Origin: Maribellus sediminis
GTDB lineage: Bacteria > Bacteroidota > Bacteroidia > Bacteroidales > Prolixibacteraceae
Length of the DNA: 64,000 nucleotides
Assembly (NCBI RefSeq): GCF_011799805.1
Contig: NZ_WXUB01000004.1
Span: 124,001 to 188,000 of the forward strand
Direction: 5' to 3'
Numbering within the stretch: position 1 is the first letter of the stretch; every line of letters begins with the position of its first letter. This document shows positions 8,010-20,797 of this stretch, one piece after another. The position numbers were made by a program, and so were the translations under genes. The notes beneath the pieces are model-generated. The model ran no database searches, was not told the origin of the DNA, and was given only the letters and a program-made list of their open reading frames with translations.

Positions 8010-8805
8010 ACCGGGAAAAATGAATCTACAGGAAATATTAAAACCCGAAAACCTCGTTTACGGGAAATCGGAAGTGCTGAACGACGATGTCATGCACTAT
8101 TGTCCGGGATGCTCGCACGGCGTGGTGCACAAAATTTTGGCTGAGCTGATCGATGAAATGGGCATTCAGGAAAAAACTGTTGGCGTGGCTCCGGTGGGGT
8201 GTGCTGTTTTTGCCTACAATTACATCGATATCGACTGGCAGGAAGCCGCGCACGGAAGAGCACCGGCGGTAGCTACCGGAATCGCCAGACTGAACCCCGA
8301 AAATTTTGTGTTTACTTACCAGGGAGATGGCGATTTAGCCTCCATCGGTTCGGCAGAAATTATGCATGCCTGTAACCGAGGCGAAAACATTCTGGTGATA
8401 TTCATTAACAACGGAATTTACGGAATGACCGGCGGACAAATGGCGCCAACAACTTTAGAAGGGATGGTAACCGCAACTACTCCTTACGGACGTAATGTCG
8501 ATTTGAACGGTTACCCGATGAAGATCACCAACCTGATCGCTCAATTGCCCGGAACATCGTATGTTACACGCCAGGCCGTGCATACTCCGGCATCGGTTCG
8601 TAAATGTAAACGATCGATAAAAAAGGCCATTCAGAATGTGCTGGATAAAAAGGGAACTTCATTCGTTGAGGTGGTTTCAACATGTAACTCGGGCTGGAAA
8701 ATGACTCCGGTAGATGCCAACAAGTGGATGGAAGAGAACATGATCCCGTATTATCCGCTTGGCGATCTGAAAGACAGTGTGAAAGGTGAACATTCTGATA
8801 ATTAA
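7987..8805 (+). CDS. korB: 2-oxoacid:ferredoxin oxidoreductase, beta subunit (ThDP-binding)
   Basis: This 272-residue subunit binds thiamine diphosphate. It has the CPGCSHG cysteine motif near the N terminus, GDGDLASIG as the ThDP/Mg motif, and the NNGIYGMTGGQ segment that completes metal binding. The ATG at 7987 has GGGAG upstream and overlaps korA; an alternative ATG at 8020 lies after the korA stop and would remove 11 residues. It acts in complex with korA, korC and korD. Confidence 0.88.
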   Translation: MELKEAIKPGKMNLQEILKPENLVYGKSEVLNDDVMHYCPGCSHGVVHKILAELIDEMGIQEKTVGVAPVGCAVFAYNYIDIDWQEAAHGRAPAVATGIARLNPENFVFTYQGDGDLASIGSAEIMHACNRGENILVIFINNGIYGMTGGQMAPTTLEGMVTATTPYGRNVDLNGYPMKITNLIAQLPGTSYVTRQAVHTPASVRKCKRSIKKAIQNVLDKKGTSFVEVVSTCNSGWKMTPVDANKWMEENMIPYYPLGDLKDSVKGEHSDN

Positions 8806-8817
8806 AATTTTGGAACT

Positions 8818-9369
8818 ATGACAGAAGAAATGATTATAGCCGGTTTTGGCGGACAGGGAGTGCTTTCGATGGGAAAGATCCTGGCGTATTCAGGCATTAT
8901 GGAAGATAAGGAAGTAACCTGGTTTCCGTCGTATGGCCCCGAAATGCGCGGTGGTACTGCCAATGTTACTGTGATCGTCAGCGATACACGCATCAGTTCA
9001 CCTATTTTGCAGGAATTTGATACTGCTATCATTCTGAATCAGCAAAGTATGGATAAGTTTGAGAAAGCCGTGAAACCCGGTGGTACTTTGCTATACGATC
9101 CGAATGGTGTGATCAATCCGCCAACTCGTACCGATATCAACATTTATAAAGTTGAGGCTACCAAAACGGCGGTTGAAATGGGGAATCCAAAAGTGTTCAA
9201 CATGATCGTTTTTGGCAGCTACCTGAAAGTGCGCCCGATTCTTTCGCTTGATAACGTGGAAAAAGGCCTGGAGAAATCGCTGCCCGAACGTTATCATAAA
9301 CTCATTCCGCTTAATCTCGAAGCCATTCAGAAAGGGCAGGAGATTGTGAAAGATGTGCAGTTAGTATAA
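8818..9369 (+). CDS. korC: 2-oxoacid:ferredoxin oxidoreductase, gamma subunit
   Basis: This 183-residue protein has the gamma-subunit signature: GFGGQGVLSMGKIL near the N terminus, then WFPSYGPEMRGGTANVTV. It completes the four-subunit oxidoreductase and shapes the CoA-binding domain. It starts 12 bp after korB and is followed by a terminator-like hairpin, so it closes the operon. Confidence 0.88.
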   Translation: MTEEMIIAGFGGQGVLSMGKILAYSGIMEDKEVTWFPSYGPEMRGGTANVTVIVSDTRISSPILQEFDTAIILNQQSMDKFEKAVKPGGTLLYDPNGVINPPTRTDINIYKVEATKTAVEMGNPKVFNMIVFGSYLKVRPILSLDNVEKGLEKSLPERYHKLIPLNLEAIQKGQEIVKDVQLV

Positions 9370-9416
9370 ACCGGTTTATTGCCCAACTGGAATACAGTTG
9401 GCAGCAAAAGAAATAC

Positions 9417-9453
9417 AAGCCTCTTATTCAGTTTGAAGAAGGGGCTTTTTATT
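9417..9453 (+). terminator. Intrinsic terminator after korC
   Basis: An AAGCC...GGGGCTT stem with internal CTT/AAG pairing is followed by TTTTTATT, about 50 bp after the korC stop. A second small stem (CCAACTG at 9383-9389, CAGTTGG at 9395-9401) precedes it. Confidence 0.55.
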
Positions 9454-9507
9454 ACTCCCTTTTTCCGGAAGGATGACCGCAGCAAATTCAATGAAAGAAT
9501 AAGGTAG

Positions 9508-13383
<3,876 letters not shown>

Positions 13384-13398
13384 AAAGTAATCGCCGGA

Positions 13399-13450
13399 AA
13401 GTACATCTGTCTGCAAAGCTTTAAAACTTGCAGGCTGATGTACTTTTTTT
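13399..13450 (+). terminator. Intrinsic terminator after the first GH2
   Basis: A long imperfect stem (AAGTACATC.TG.CTGCAA pairing with TTGCAG.C.GATGTACTT) is followed by a T run, 15 bp after the GH2 stop. Confidence 0.8.
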
Positions 13451-13530
13451 ACGGCTTTTTGCTGGTGGTAAGAAATCATTCTATATGCGCCTCCGGCCTA
13501 TTCCGGGAATTCAAATTCGAAACAAATAGT

Positions 13531-14145
13531 ATGGCAGTAAATTTTAAACAACACTGGGAGCATGTCTATTTCAGCAAAGAACCACACCAGGTAAGCTGGA
13601 CCCAGGAAACTCCTCAAACTTCACTCGACTTTATTCAGGCTTTTGAACTGGATAAATCATCGAATATTATCGATGTTGGCGGAGGCGACAGCAAACTTGT
13701 GGATCATTTGCTGGATGCCGGTTTTGAGAATGTGCATGTGCTCGATATTTCAGGGACGGCACTGGAAAAAGCAAAAAAGCGACTGGGAGAACGTGCTGCT
13801 CTGGTTACCTGGATTGAATCTGATATCCGGGAATTTATTCCGAAAACCACTTACGAAGTCTGGCACGACAGAGCGCTCTTTCATTTTCTTACCGATGAAA
13901 ACGACATCGCAAAATATGTAGAGCTTGTAAATGCTTGCGCATCGAACTATTTGATAATCGGTACTTTCTCGAATAACGGACCTGAAGCATGCAGCGGTTT
14001 ACAGGTTAAGCAGTACGGCGAAACAGAACTTACTGAGGTTTTTAAGGCCCGATTCGAAAAGCTGGAATGTTTTACCCGGGATCACATCACACCAAGCGGT
14101 TCGGTACAAAACTTTTTATTTTGCAGCTTTAAACGGATAGTCTAA
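13531..14145 (+). CDS. Class I SAM-dependent methyltransferase
   Basis: This is a 204-residue methyltransferase. SAM-binding motif I reads IIDVGGGDSKLVDHLL, followed by the acidic strand-2 end VLDIS and the motif WIESDIREFIP. The frame is open further upstream to 13438, but that part overlaps the previous gene's terminator, so the ATG at 13531 is the likely start. The substrate is unknown. The next gene is convergent, leaving 27 bp between them. Confidence 0.82.
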   Translation: MAVNFKQHWEHVYFSKEPHQVSWTQETPQTSLDFIQAFELDKSSNIIDVGGGDSKLVDHLLDAGFENVHVLDISGTALEKAKKRLGERAALVTWIESDIREFIPKTTYEVWHDRALFHFLTDENDIAKYVELVNACASNYLIIGTFSNNGPEACSGLQVKQYGETELTEVFKARFEKLECFTRDHITPSGSVQNFLFCSFKRIV

Positions 14146-14172
14146 GGCCGGCTAAATTAGAAGCTAAGCGGC

Positions 14173-15699
14173 TTATTGAAGGTAAACATGCAAAATCCAA
14201 TCGGATCCTTCAGTCGGCGCTGTAAATGATTGAATTTTACCGCCGGTAATTTTTCCATTGGGTATTTTTTCACCACTGCGCGGATTGTACCATTCACTCC
14301 TGAACGTCTGTTTAGTGCTGGAAAAGTCAATGCCAAAGCCAACACCTTCTTCATCGTAAACAACATATTCTTTGCCCGGACGGCCAGAAAGGATGACCTC
14401 CCTGTCTGATATCAGCAGTTCATCGTGCGGGGCCAGCTCCAACAAGTCTGATCGAAGTTCATTTTTAAAGAAATTTGTTGCAATTCCGATTTCCCGGGCG
14501 CCCTGTTCAAGCTGATCAAACTGAATATTTCCCTGGTTAAAATCGGGGAATAATGCCTGAGCTCCTGTTAGGCCGCATCGCCAGGTGGCAATCCTGAGCT
14601 TTTTGAGGTTCCAGTTTCCCCGGCTGATAAAAGGCCGCCAGTGATCGGTTTGTGCAATGGGCTCCTTAGTTTCTGACAAATAGTTTAGCAACTCGGCACG
14701 ACTGGGAAGAGATGCACCGCCGAGGCTGTAGTAGCTACCTTTTTCGGGCATTATGCCGCCACTGCCGCCACCTGATCTGCTGCTTACCGGATGCTTCCAG
14801 GCGTCGTGCTTGGTAAACCATTCAGCAAACCAGTTTATCCAATCGTTATTCCGGTACTCGCCAATATCAATTCCGGTGTCCCATAAAATATGCGGATAAC
14901 ATGCCAAACGCGCGATCACATATCGGAGAAAACGCAATTCTTTTTCAGAATGGGGAGTTATTCCAAAATTATCAGGAGTCAATGCATCATCGCTGTACAG
15001 CATGATATAAGCGCCCATATTTCGGCCGCGGGCGGCGTCCATCCTTTCGTTAAGATTATCCCAGAAAGGCAAAAAGAATTCATCTCCTTCTTTGCCTTTA
15101 ACATAGGGTACTGCACTTTGAGGCCAGTCTTTTGCCCAGTCATATGGAGCTATTAGCAGCTCGCCGATACCCAACAATCTTGCGCCAACAACCTGTTCGG
15201 CGAAATCAAGCGCCGCTTCAATATCCGGGTCTGAAACACTGTTCGCTCTATATCCCCAATGCGTTCCATCGGGGTAAGCCGGATTCCAAACTACCGGAAA
15301 ATCACCTTTTCCATTCTTTAGTCTCCATTGTTTTCCGTCACAGATCAAAGGAGCATCCAGGTTCGAACGAATGCAGGTAAATTTGCCCGATTTGTTGTTC
15401 AGATCTTCGTCATCCGAATGTGTATGATATGTCCACTTACCTTTCTCGTCGGGCATAAAATAGATTTTCCAGGTATGCTCACCGGCATAAAAACCAAGGT
15501 GGTGCAGGTTTCTGCCTGAAGGACTGACAAATGTTGCTTCCAGGATAATGTCAAAAGGATTTCCTTGCCACGAAGAATTTTCGATACTGATTTCGAAACG
15601 CTGCCACAGGCCGGTTTTTAAGGCACGATCAGCTGAAGCACAATGGAAATTCAGAACCAAAAAAAATAATAAAATGAAATATGACCGAGAGAATTGCAT
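14173..15699 (-). CDS. Secreted putative glycoside hydrolase with DUF5060-type N-terminal domain
   Basis: This 508-residue exported protein has a signal peptide (1-23, ending CASA). A beta-sandwich resembling DUF5060 (about 25-115; GLWQRFEI, then HTWKIYFMPDEKGKWTY) precedes a catalytic-looking alpha/beta-barrel region (about 130-430), and the C terminus has the collagen-binding-like ending seen in DUF4038/DUF5060 glycosidases. Such proteins act on plant or algal polysaccharides, but I cannot name the substrate or catalytic residues. Confidence 0.7.
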   Translation of the reverse strand: MQFSRSYFILLFFLVLNFHCASADRALKTGLWQRFEISIENSSWQGNPFDIILEATFVSPSGRNLHHLGFYAGEHTWKIYFMPDEKGKWTYHTHSDDEDLNNKSGKFTCIRSNLDAPLICDGKQWRLKNGKGDFPVVWNPAYPDGTHWGYRANSVSDPDIEAALDFAEQVVGARLLGIGELLIAPYDWAKDWPQSAVPYVKGKEGDEFFLPFWDNLNERMDAARGRNMGAYIMLYSDDALTPDNFGITPHSEKELRFLRYVIARLACYPHILWDTGIDIGEYRNNDWINWFAEWFTKHDAWKHPVSSRSGGGSGGIMPEKGSYYSLGGASLPSRAELLNYLSETKEPIAQTDHWRPFISRGNWNLKKLRIATWRCGLTGAQALFPDFNQGNIQFDQLEQGAREIGIATNFFKNELRSDLLELAPHDELLISDREVILSGRPGKEYVVYDEEGVGFGIDFSSTKQTFRSEWYNPRSGEKIPNGKITGGKIQSFTAPTEGSDWILHVYLQ

Positions 15700-15760
15700 C
15701 CACTAAAGATATTCAATCTTTTAAAGGGCAACTAATTTATCTGATTAGAAATCAGGCTTC

Positions 15761-16273
15761 CTATTCAACCGGATCCGGAATTTTTTTAGCGGTAAACTCA
15801 ATGGGAGTATGAAGAGAGACTCCGCCTTCGGTTTGCATAATAAATTGTATCCCGTCTTCGGTAATTTTACCTGAATAATGATGGATTGCTTCTTTTGATT
15901 CACCGGAATCCCAGCTACTCGAAATCTCTTTTGTTTTTGTAATGAATTCCAGCCGGTTGTTCGTTAAGGTACCTTCCTGGATGATGTGTTTGCGTTTTAA
16001 AAATGTTGCTGTGCCATGTAATTCTTCGCCTTCGCCTTCAAACACAAAGGTCTCGGTATAATTCGATCCGGGCCAGTCGTATTCCAGCTCTGCCGACCAC
16101 ACGCCGTTAATTTCAGGGCGTTTCTCCTGCTGGAATACATCAAGCAGGTTTCGGGCTGCATCGGTAAATGTAGACAGCGCGATAATAACCGCTCCGATAA
16201 AAATTAATGAGGCTGTGACTTTGTTATTTCTGATCCACCAACTGATTTTGTCGTAACTGCTTTTATCATCCAT
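15761..16273 (-). CDS. Membrane-anchored hypothetical protein
   Basis: This 170-residue protein has one transmembrane helix near residues 16-36 (ASLIFIGAVIIAL) after a short cytoplasmic tail. The rest is a soluble beta-rich domain with regularly spaced strands (INGVWSAELEYDW, ELHGTATFLK, NRLEFITKTK), suggesting a small lipocalin-like barrel. I do not recognise a family or function. It lies between the DUF5060 protein and the alpha/beta hydrolase, on the same strand. Confidence 0.65.
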   Translation of the reverse strand: MDDKSSYDKISWWIRNNKVTASLIFIGAVIIALSTFTDAARNLLDVFQQEKRPEINGVWSAELEYDWPGSNYTETFVFEGEGEELHGTATFLKRKHIIQEGTLTNNRLEFITKTKEISSSWDSGESKEAIHHYSGKITEDGIQFIMQTEGGVSLHTPIEFTAKKIPDPVE

Positions 16274-16357
16274 AGCTCGCGTATTTTCTGGTACAGTTCC
16301 TATTCAATTTACGACTTAATCCCTTGCAAAAAAAGCTATGGGGCATTCATCAGGCTG

Positions 16358-17209
16358 TTAGCGAATCCAATTCCGGCTGATAAACTGAATGATTTCACTT
16401 TCAAAACGGTCAAGAATTTCCCTGTTAAATGGAATGTGTCCCATTTTCGGGATCAGTACCAGTTTCGATTTAGGAAGGCTTTCTGCCGTTTGAATGCCGC
16501 CGTATTTATCAACCAGGTAATCCTCTTCACCATGGATGATTAGAGCCGGTTTATCTACTGATTTCAATATCTCCGATCTGTCGCTCAAACTGGCCTGTGC
16601 TTTAACATGCGATTCGCCGAGAGCGCCAATGATTGCCTGTCTTTCGTACAGATTCCGGGTATAATCAACAGCCAGTTCCCGGTCGAACCGGGCGGTTCCG
16701 TTCAGGTATTCCCAAATCCTCATAAAACCGCTTAGGTCGTTTTCGAAATCATTTGCTGGACTGTTTTCCATGAAAATCTTCCAGGTTTTATCAGGTGGCG
16801 GTGGCACTAAGGGAGAGTTTGTAGAGGCTGAGGCTGAAATGATGGAAATTACCCGATCAGGAAAATGAATGGCCATTAATTGAGCAATAAAACCGCCCAT
16901 TGAGTGGCCAACAATGTGGGCTTTTTCAACCTGCAGCGTATCCAATATCGCGACAGCATCCTTTACCAGTTGCATAAAATCGTATGGATGCTGTGTAAAA
17001 TCAATTTTTGTGGAGTAGCCAAAATCGCGATGATCGTATTTGATCACAAAAAAATCCTTTTCAGCCAAGTGCCTGCACAATCTTTCCGACCAAAACGATG
17101 AATTGGCACCGGCGCCTGAAATCAACAGGCAGGCTTCATTACCGCTATCTCCAAGTGTTTCAATCCAGAGTTTTACCTTCTCGTCAATAGATACAAAATG
17201 TTTCTTCAT
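16358..17209 (-). CDS. Alpha/beta hydrolase
   Basis: This 283-residue protein has the alpha/beta-hydrolase fold. The oxyanion region is GAGANSSFW, the nucleophile elbow GHSMGG carries the catalytic serine, an aspartate lies in HGEEDYLV and a histidine in MGHIPF near the end. I start at the ATG at 17209; the longer frame opens only at a TTG (17227). No signal peptide is seen, so it is probably cytoplasmic. The substrate is unknown. Confidence 0.82.
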   Translation of the reverse strand: MKKHFVSIDEKVKLWIETLGDSGNEACLLISGAGANSSFWSERLCRHLAEKDFFVIKYDHRDFGYSTKIDFTQHPYDFMQLVKDAVAILDTLQVEKAHIVGHSMGGFIAQLMAIHFPDRVISIISASASTNSPLVPPPPDKTWKIFMENSPANDFENDLSGFMRIWEYLNGTARFDRELAVDYTRNLYERQAIIGALGESHVKAQASLSDRSEILKSVDKPALIIHGEEDYLVDKYGGIQTAESLPKSKLVLIPKMGHIPFNREILDRFESEIIQFISRNWIR

Positions 17210-17245
17210 ATTATGTTGCGACTTCAATTTACGAGTATTTTCACC

Positions 17246-17659
17246 TTATGTTTGACTCCATCTTTTTGAACTAAAATAGGAGAACATAAAAAAGGAACTA
17301 ATCAGGGTGAGATGTATCCAAACTGGAAGGATGTTTTTCAGGGAAATATAACCACTGGACACCGCATAAATCTGGGCCAGTACAATTCCGCTGATTACCG
17401 GGAAAACAGTTAATACTAAAAGTCCTCTGCGTTCAACCGGTTTTAAACTGCCCCATATTAAAAGCACTGTCCAACCAACCATTAATGATGCACCCATTCC
17501 AAGTGCATATCTGTAATCGGGTGTTATTACTTCATTTTCTGAACCAAAAATGAGCACTCGTAAATCCGGAAAAATCATAATTATCGCTGCGAGTGCATCG
17601 GTTACTGCACCTATCCAGAATGCAATTTTTAATAATCTAATTGTTCTATCTGTTGTCAT
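17246..17659 (-). CDS. Four-helix integral membrane protein, unknown function
   Basis: This 137-residue protein has about four hydrophobic helices (near 10-30, 48-68, 80-98 and 108-128) separated by short loops. No known motif stands out. It follows an inverted repeat, TCATTAGT (17711-17718) with ACTAATGA (17730-17737), that could be an operator in front of it. Confidence 0.65.
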   Translation of the reverse strand: MTTDRTIRLLKIAFWIGAVTDALAAIIMIFPDLRVLIFGSENEVITPDYRYALGMGASLMVGWTVLLIWGSLKPVERRGLLVLTVFPVISGIVLAQIYAVSSGYISLKNILPVWIHLTLISSFFMFSYFSSKRWSQT

Positions 17660-17774
17660 ATTTTAAAAGTTAAGTTTTTAGAAATTGGAATTTAAGACTC
17701 ATGTGTTAGTTCATTAGTGATCCGGTTGGACTAATGAGATTTTGAATCCGGAGTACATCAATAGTTAGTAGATG

Positions 17775-18416
17775 TTAACGTTTGATGCAACTAATAAAAA
17801 ATGCTTTCGACTTATTCCCCAGAAGCACGCTTTTAGTGATTTCAAACTCGTTACTGATGAGCAGTTTCTCAACACTTTTTCGTGTCGTTTTTTCCCTGGT
17901 GGCATCATCCGAAGGTTTCCCAAACGTTTTGATATATCGAATTCCCATTGCCATTCGGGCAAAGAAATTCATTTCGGTGATGGCAAATGATGTGATGATC
18001 AACCTACCTTCTTTTTTCAGGACCCGTTTACTTTCGTGTATCAGCTTTTCAGCATTACCAATCACGTGTATCAGGTTGGCCATAAAAACGGTATCGTAGC
18101 TAGCATCCCCGTATTCAAGGTTGAGTGCGTTGGCTTTTTCAAATTTCACATGTTTCAGATTCGCTCTTTTTTCTTGCGCAGCTGTAACCATTTCTTCCGA
18201 GAAATCAGTTGCAAGCACTTTTCCAGCGACTTTTTGCAGGGCTTCCGTGAACAATCCGGTTCCGCATCCCAATTCAAGCACTTCGCCCAAATCTTGTTCT
18301 TTTAATAACTCATCCTTCATGAGAAACAAAATATTATCTCCCACAACGTGCTGTTGTTTCTGTTCGAATTCGTCAACATACTGACTCCAGTATGTTTCTT
18401 TGCTTTGATCATTCAT
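17775..18416 (-). CDS. Class I SAM-dependent methyltransferase
   Basis: This 213-residue methyltransferase of the Methyltransf_11/25 type has motif I VLELGCGTGLFTEAL, the acidic residue after strand 2 in VLATDFSEEM, and the LIHVIGN motif with FANLIHV-like order. The ATG at 18416 is preferred to an upstream TTG. It starts 6 bp after the amidohydrolase stop, so the two are probably co-expressed. The substrate is unknown. Confidence 0.83.
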   Translation of the reverse strand: MNDQSKETYWSQYVDEFEQKQQHVVGDNILFLMKDELLKEQDLGEVLELGCGTGLFTEALQKVAGKVLATDFSEEMVTAAQEKRANLKHVKFEKANALNLEYGDASYDTVFMANLIHVIGNAEKLIHESKRVLKKEGRLIITSFAITEMNFFARMAMGIRYIKTFGKPSDDATREKTTRKSVEKLLISNEFEITKSVLLGNKSKAFFISCIKR

Positions 18417-18422
18417 AGCCAA

Positions 18423-19430
18423 CTAATTATATAATTTCTCAAATTCCGGGAATAAGTTCAAACCATTGCGATATGACATTTTGTTGTATTCTTCTTCGGT
18501 GAAATCGCCGTCCTTTTTAAGATTTTTCGTGGTTATTGCTGCCAGCTTGTTAATACACAGGTCACTACCAAAAACGATGTTATCGGGACCAGCAAAAGCC
18601 TGGAGAGTTTTAACAGCATAGTCACCTGAAACAACTGCCGTATCGTAGTACATCTTTTTCAAATGGTTTAATCCTTTGGTTGGTTCGCCATTAACAAGGA
18701 AATCATAAAACGTCCGGATGATTGGCGGCTTTTTCCCTTTCTGACCATATTGAATTCCAGCCAAACGCCAGGCTAAAAATGGAATTGTTCCTCCTCCATG
18801 CGACAAAATGTATTTGATGTTCGGATACCTGTCCAAAACACCACGATACATCATGTTTGCCACTGCACGTGTAGTATCAAAAGTTACTTCAATCAAAGCA
18901 TTGGGAATTCCCAGTTTAAAGTCAAATGCTTCTCCCGGATCGTTTGGATGAATATAAACTACTGCGTTTCTCTTGTTTAATTCTTTAAAAAATGGTTCAA
19001 AAGATTCATCTCCTAAATATTTCCCCGAATAGTTGGTCAACAGACAAACTCCATTTAAATGCAGCGTGTCGAGCGTATAATTTAGTTCCTCAATGGCAGC
19101 TTCCTGGTTTAACATTGGAATAGTCGCAAAGCCGCCAAAACTTTCCGGGTATTTATGTTTAGTCTCGGCAATGATTTCGTTTGTTATCCGGGCCAGTTTT
19201 TCAGAAAACCCATCCGGAAAATCAATCCCTTTAAAATAAACTCCGGGTGATGAAATGGATAACATGGCAATTTTGATCCCGTTTTCTTTCATTTTTTTGA
19301 AAGAGGTTTCTACCGTCCATTTTGGAAAATCTACTCCTAATGAGTTTTTCACACCAACGTCTTTTAAAGCATTTACATACTCTTTTGGAAAAATGTGATG
19401 GTGTACATCTATTTTGTTAGTTGTTTTCAT
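18423..19430 (-). CDS. Amidohydrolase (ACMSD-like TIM-barrel metal-dependent hydrolase)
   Basis: This 335-residue protein is of the amidohydrolase-2 family. It opens with DVHHHIFP (metal ligands HxH), has YIHPNDP in the middle, ILSHGGGTIPF with another metal histidine, and FGSDLC near the end with the conserved aspartate. Relatives include aminocarboxymuconate-semialdehyde decarboxylase and gamma-resorcylate decarboxylase, so decarboxylation or hydrolysis are both possible. I start at 19430 because this ATG overlaps the stop of the upstream gene as ATGA, indicating translational coupling. Confidence 0.82.
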   Translation of the reverse strand: MKTTNKIDVHHHIFPKEYVNALKDVGVKNSLGVDFPKWTVETSFKKMKENGIKIAMLSISSPGVYFKGIDFPDGFSEKLARITNEIIAETKHKYPESFGGFATIPMLNQEAAIEELNYTLDTLHLNGVCLLTNYSGKYLGDESFEPFFKELNKRNAVVYIHPNDPGEAFDFKLGIPNALIEVTFDTTRAVANMMYRGVLDRYPNIKYILSHGGGTIPFLAWRLAGIQYGQKGKKPPIIRTFYDFLVNGEPTKGLNHLKKMYYDTAVVSGDYAVKTLQAFAGPDNIVFGSDLCINKLAAITTKNLKKDGDFTEEEYNKMSYRNGLNLFPEFEKLYN

Positions 19431-20005
19431 GGTTTTATAATTTTTATTTTGAGATTGAATCCTTTTATAATCAGCCAAATGCCCATGAATATTTCATTCA
19501 AAATAATGGGTAATGCAAGCAGCATAGCTTCTTCTCCCTGTGGCTGATATACATTCAGATAAATTATCAGCAAGACACCGATCCAACCCCAAATACTGAT
19601 AAAGTGGGGGAGGAGACGGTATTTAAACAGGACAGTATAAAAGATAAGCGCGCCACCACAAAAGAACAGTGGTATCAGCGTCCCGGTGTGAAAGCTGCGC
19701 AGGTTCGCTGCATTGATTAGTCCTAGTTGTGGAAGAATAGCGGCAGACAAACAAACCAGTGCTTCCACGCTTCTGAATCCCAGATAAGCAAAAGCTGCAC
19801 TTTTCCATACCTTTTTCAATACCGGGAAAAGTAAAATTCCGATTCCCAGAACAGAAACGGCATTGATCGCTTCCAGAATCGCCCCGGCAAGCAGTATCGA
19901 TTGTTGTTTGGCGGTTTCTATTAATCCGCCACCAACGAGGCTGCTTACCATTGCAGTAAGAAATAGCGCACCTGCGGTTTTTGTGGCTTTGTTAGTTGAA
20001 ATCAT
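19427..20005 (-). CDS. DUF4386-type integral membrane protein
   Basis: This 192-residue protein has about six hydrophobic helices. The N-terminal pattern KTAGALFLTAMVSSLVGGGLI and the GFRSVEALV segment match DUF4386 membrane proteins, whose function is unknown. Its start overlaps the stop of the preceding lipoprotein gene by 4 bp (ATGA), and its stop overlaps the next gene in the same way. The three genes are therefore tightly coupled. Confidence 0.78.
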   Translation of the reverse strand: MISTNKATKTAGALFLTAMVSSLVGGGLIETAKQQSILLAGAILEAINAVSVLGIGILLFPVLKKVWKSAAFAYLGFRSVEALVCLSAAILPQLGLINAANLRSFHTGTLIPLFFCGGALIFYTVLFKYRLLPHFISIWGWIGVLLIIYLNVYQPQGEEAMLLALPIILNEIFMGIWLIIKGFNLKIKIIKP

Positions 20006-20370
20006 TCGGTTTTCATTCTATCGTACTGTACTAATGCTACAGCATTTGGTTTCATTTTAACTGCAACTCCCGAAACGCCTTCTCCCCCGCAAGTTGATTT
20101 GGTGGTGAACTGTACCTTAATTACAGCGTCGGCTCCCAGTTTGGCAGCCGTCTTTTTCATCTGATTAACAGCATCATCAGCATCACCGATGGCATCGGCG
20201 GCAATAGATCCCAGTACAACATATTCTTGCTCCGGTACGCCAGAATAAATTTCTATGTCCTCAACCTGAGTAGAACTGTAGGTTTCGCTTCCTGTTTGCG
20301 GATAATACGCATAAAAACAACTGCTTAGCAGTAGTGCGATTATTGCGGTAGTGATTACTTTTAATTTCAT
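20002..20370 (-). CDS. Small lipoprotein, YbjQ-like fold (paralogue 1)
   Basis: This 122-residue protein has a lipoprotein signal (LLLSSC, Cys17). The body resembles the YbjQ/heavy-metal-binding domain: a strand YVVLGSIAADAIG, a helix VNQMKKTAAKLGADAVIKV, and two later strands. It is a diverged paralogue of the next upstream gene, sharing the KxxAxxLGADxxxxxxF/L pattern. Function is unknown; an envelope role is inferred. Confidence 0.68.
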   Translation of the reverse strand: MKLKVITTAIIALLLSSCFYAYYPQTGSETYSSTQVEDIEIYSGVPEQEYVVLGSIAADAIGDADDAVNQMKKTAAKLGADAVIKVQFTTKSTCGGEGVSGVAVKMKPNAVALVQYDRMKTE

Positions 20371-20378
20371 GGCTATAT

Positions 20379-20735
20379 CTATTTAACAGCTTTTTCTTCA
20401 AACCGCACAGCTGTTCCGGAAGCCGTTACCGCGTTCGCCAGTATGCCCGAACCAATTTCCAAACGAAGGTTAACGATACCATCGGCACCCAGTTCTGCAG
20501 CTTCCTTCTTCAGATGTTTTACGGAAGATCTGCCGGTTCCCCAGGCATCAACGCTGGCGACAACTTCGCCAATTACAGTGTATGGCCTTGTAGCCTGGTC
20601 GGTTGAATAGACCTCAACTCTCTTAGAGCTTACAGGTGGGTGGTACAATTGGGTATCACTACTACGCAGGTGATTTACAGAGCAGCTTGCGCTGAGTACA
20701 CCCACGATCATTAATGACAATATTTTTGTTTTCAT
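20379..20735 (-). CDS. Small lipoprotein, YbjQ-like fold (paralogue 2)
   Basis: This 118-residue lipoprotein (signal VLSASC, Cys18) has the same layout as the downstream gene: YTVIGEVVASVDAWG, then VKHLKKEAAELGADGIVNL. The pair probably arose by duplication. The predicted fold resembles YbjQ, but the multimeric core of that family cannot be confirmed by eye. Confidence 0.68.
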   Translation of the reverse strand: MKTKILSLMIVGVLSASCSVNHLRSSDTQLYHPPVSSKRVEVYSTDQATRPYTVIGEVVASVDAWGTGRSSVKHLKKEAAELGADGIVNLRLEIGSGILANAVTASGTAVRFEEKAVK

Positions 20736-20797
20736 GACTTTATTTTTTTGGCTTTTAATTGTTTTAAGACTTTCTGTTTCCTGATGTTTTCTAGAAT

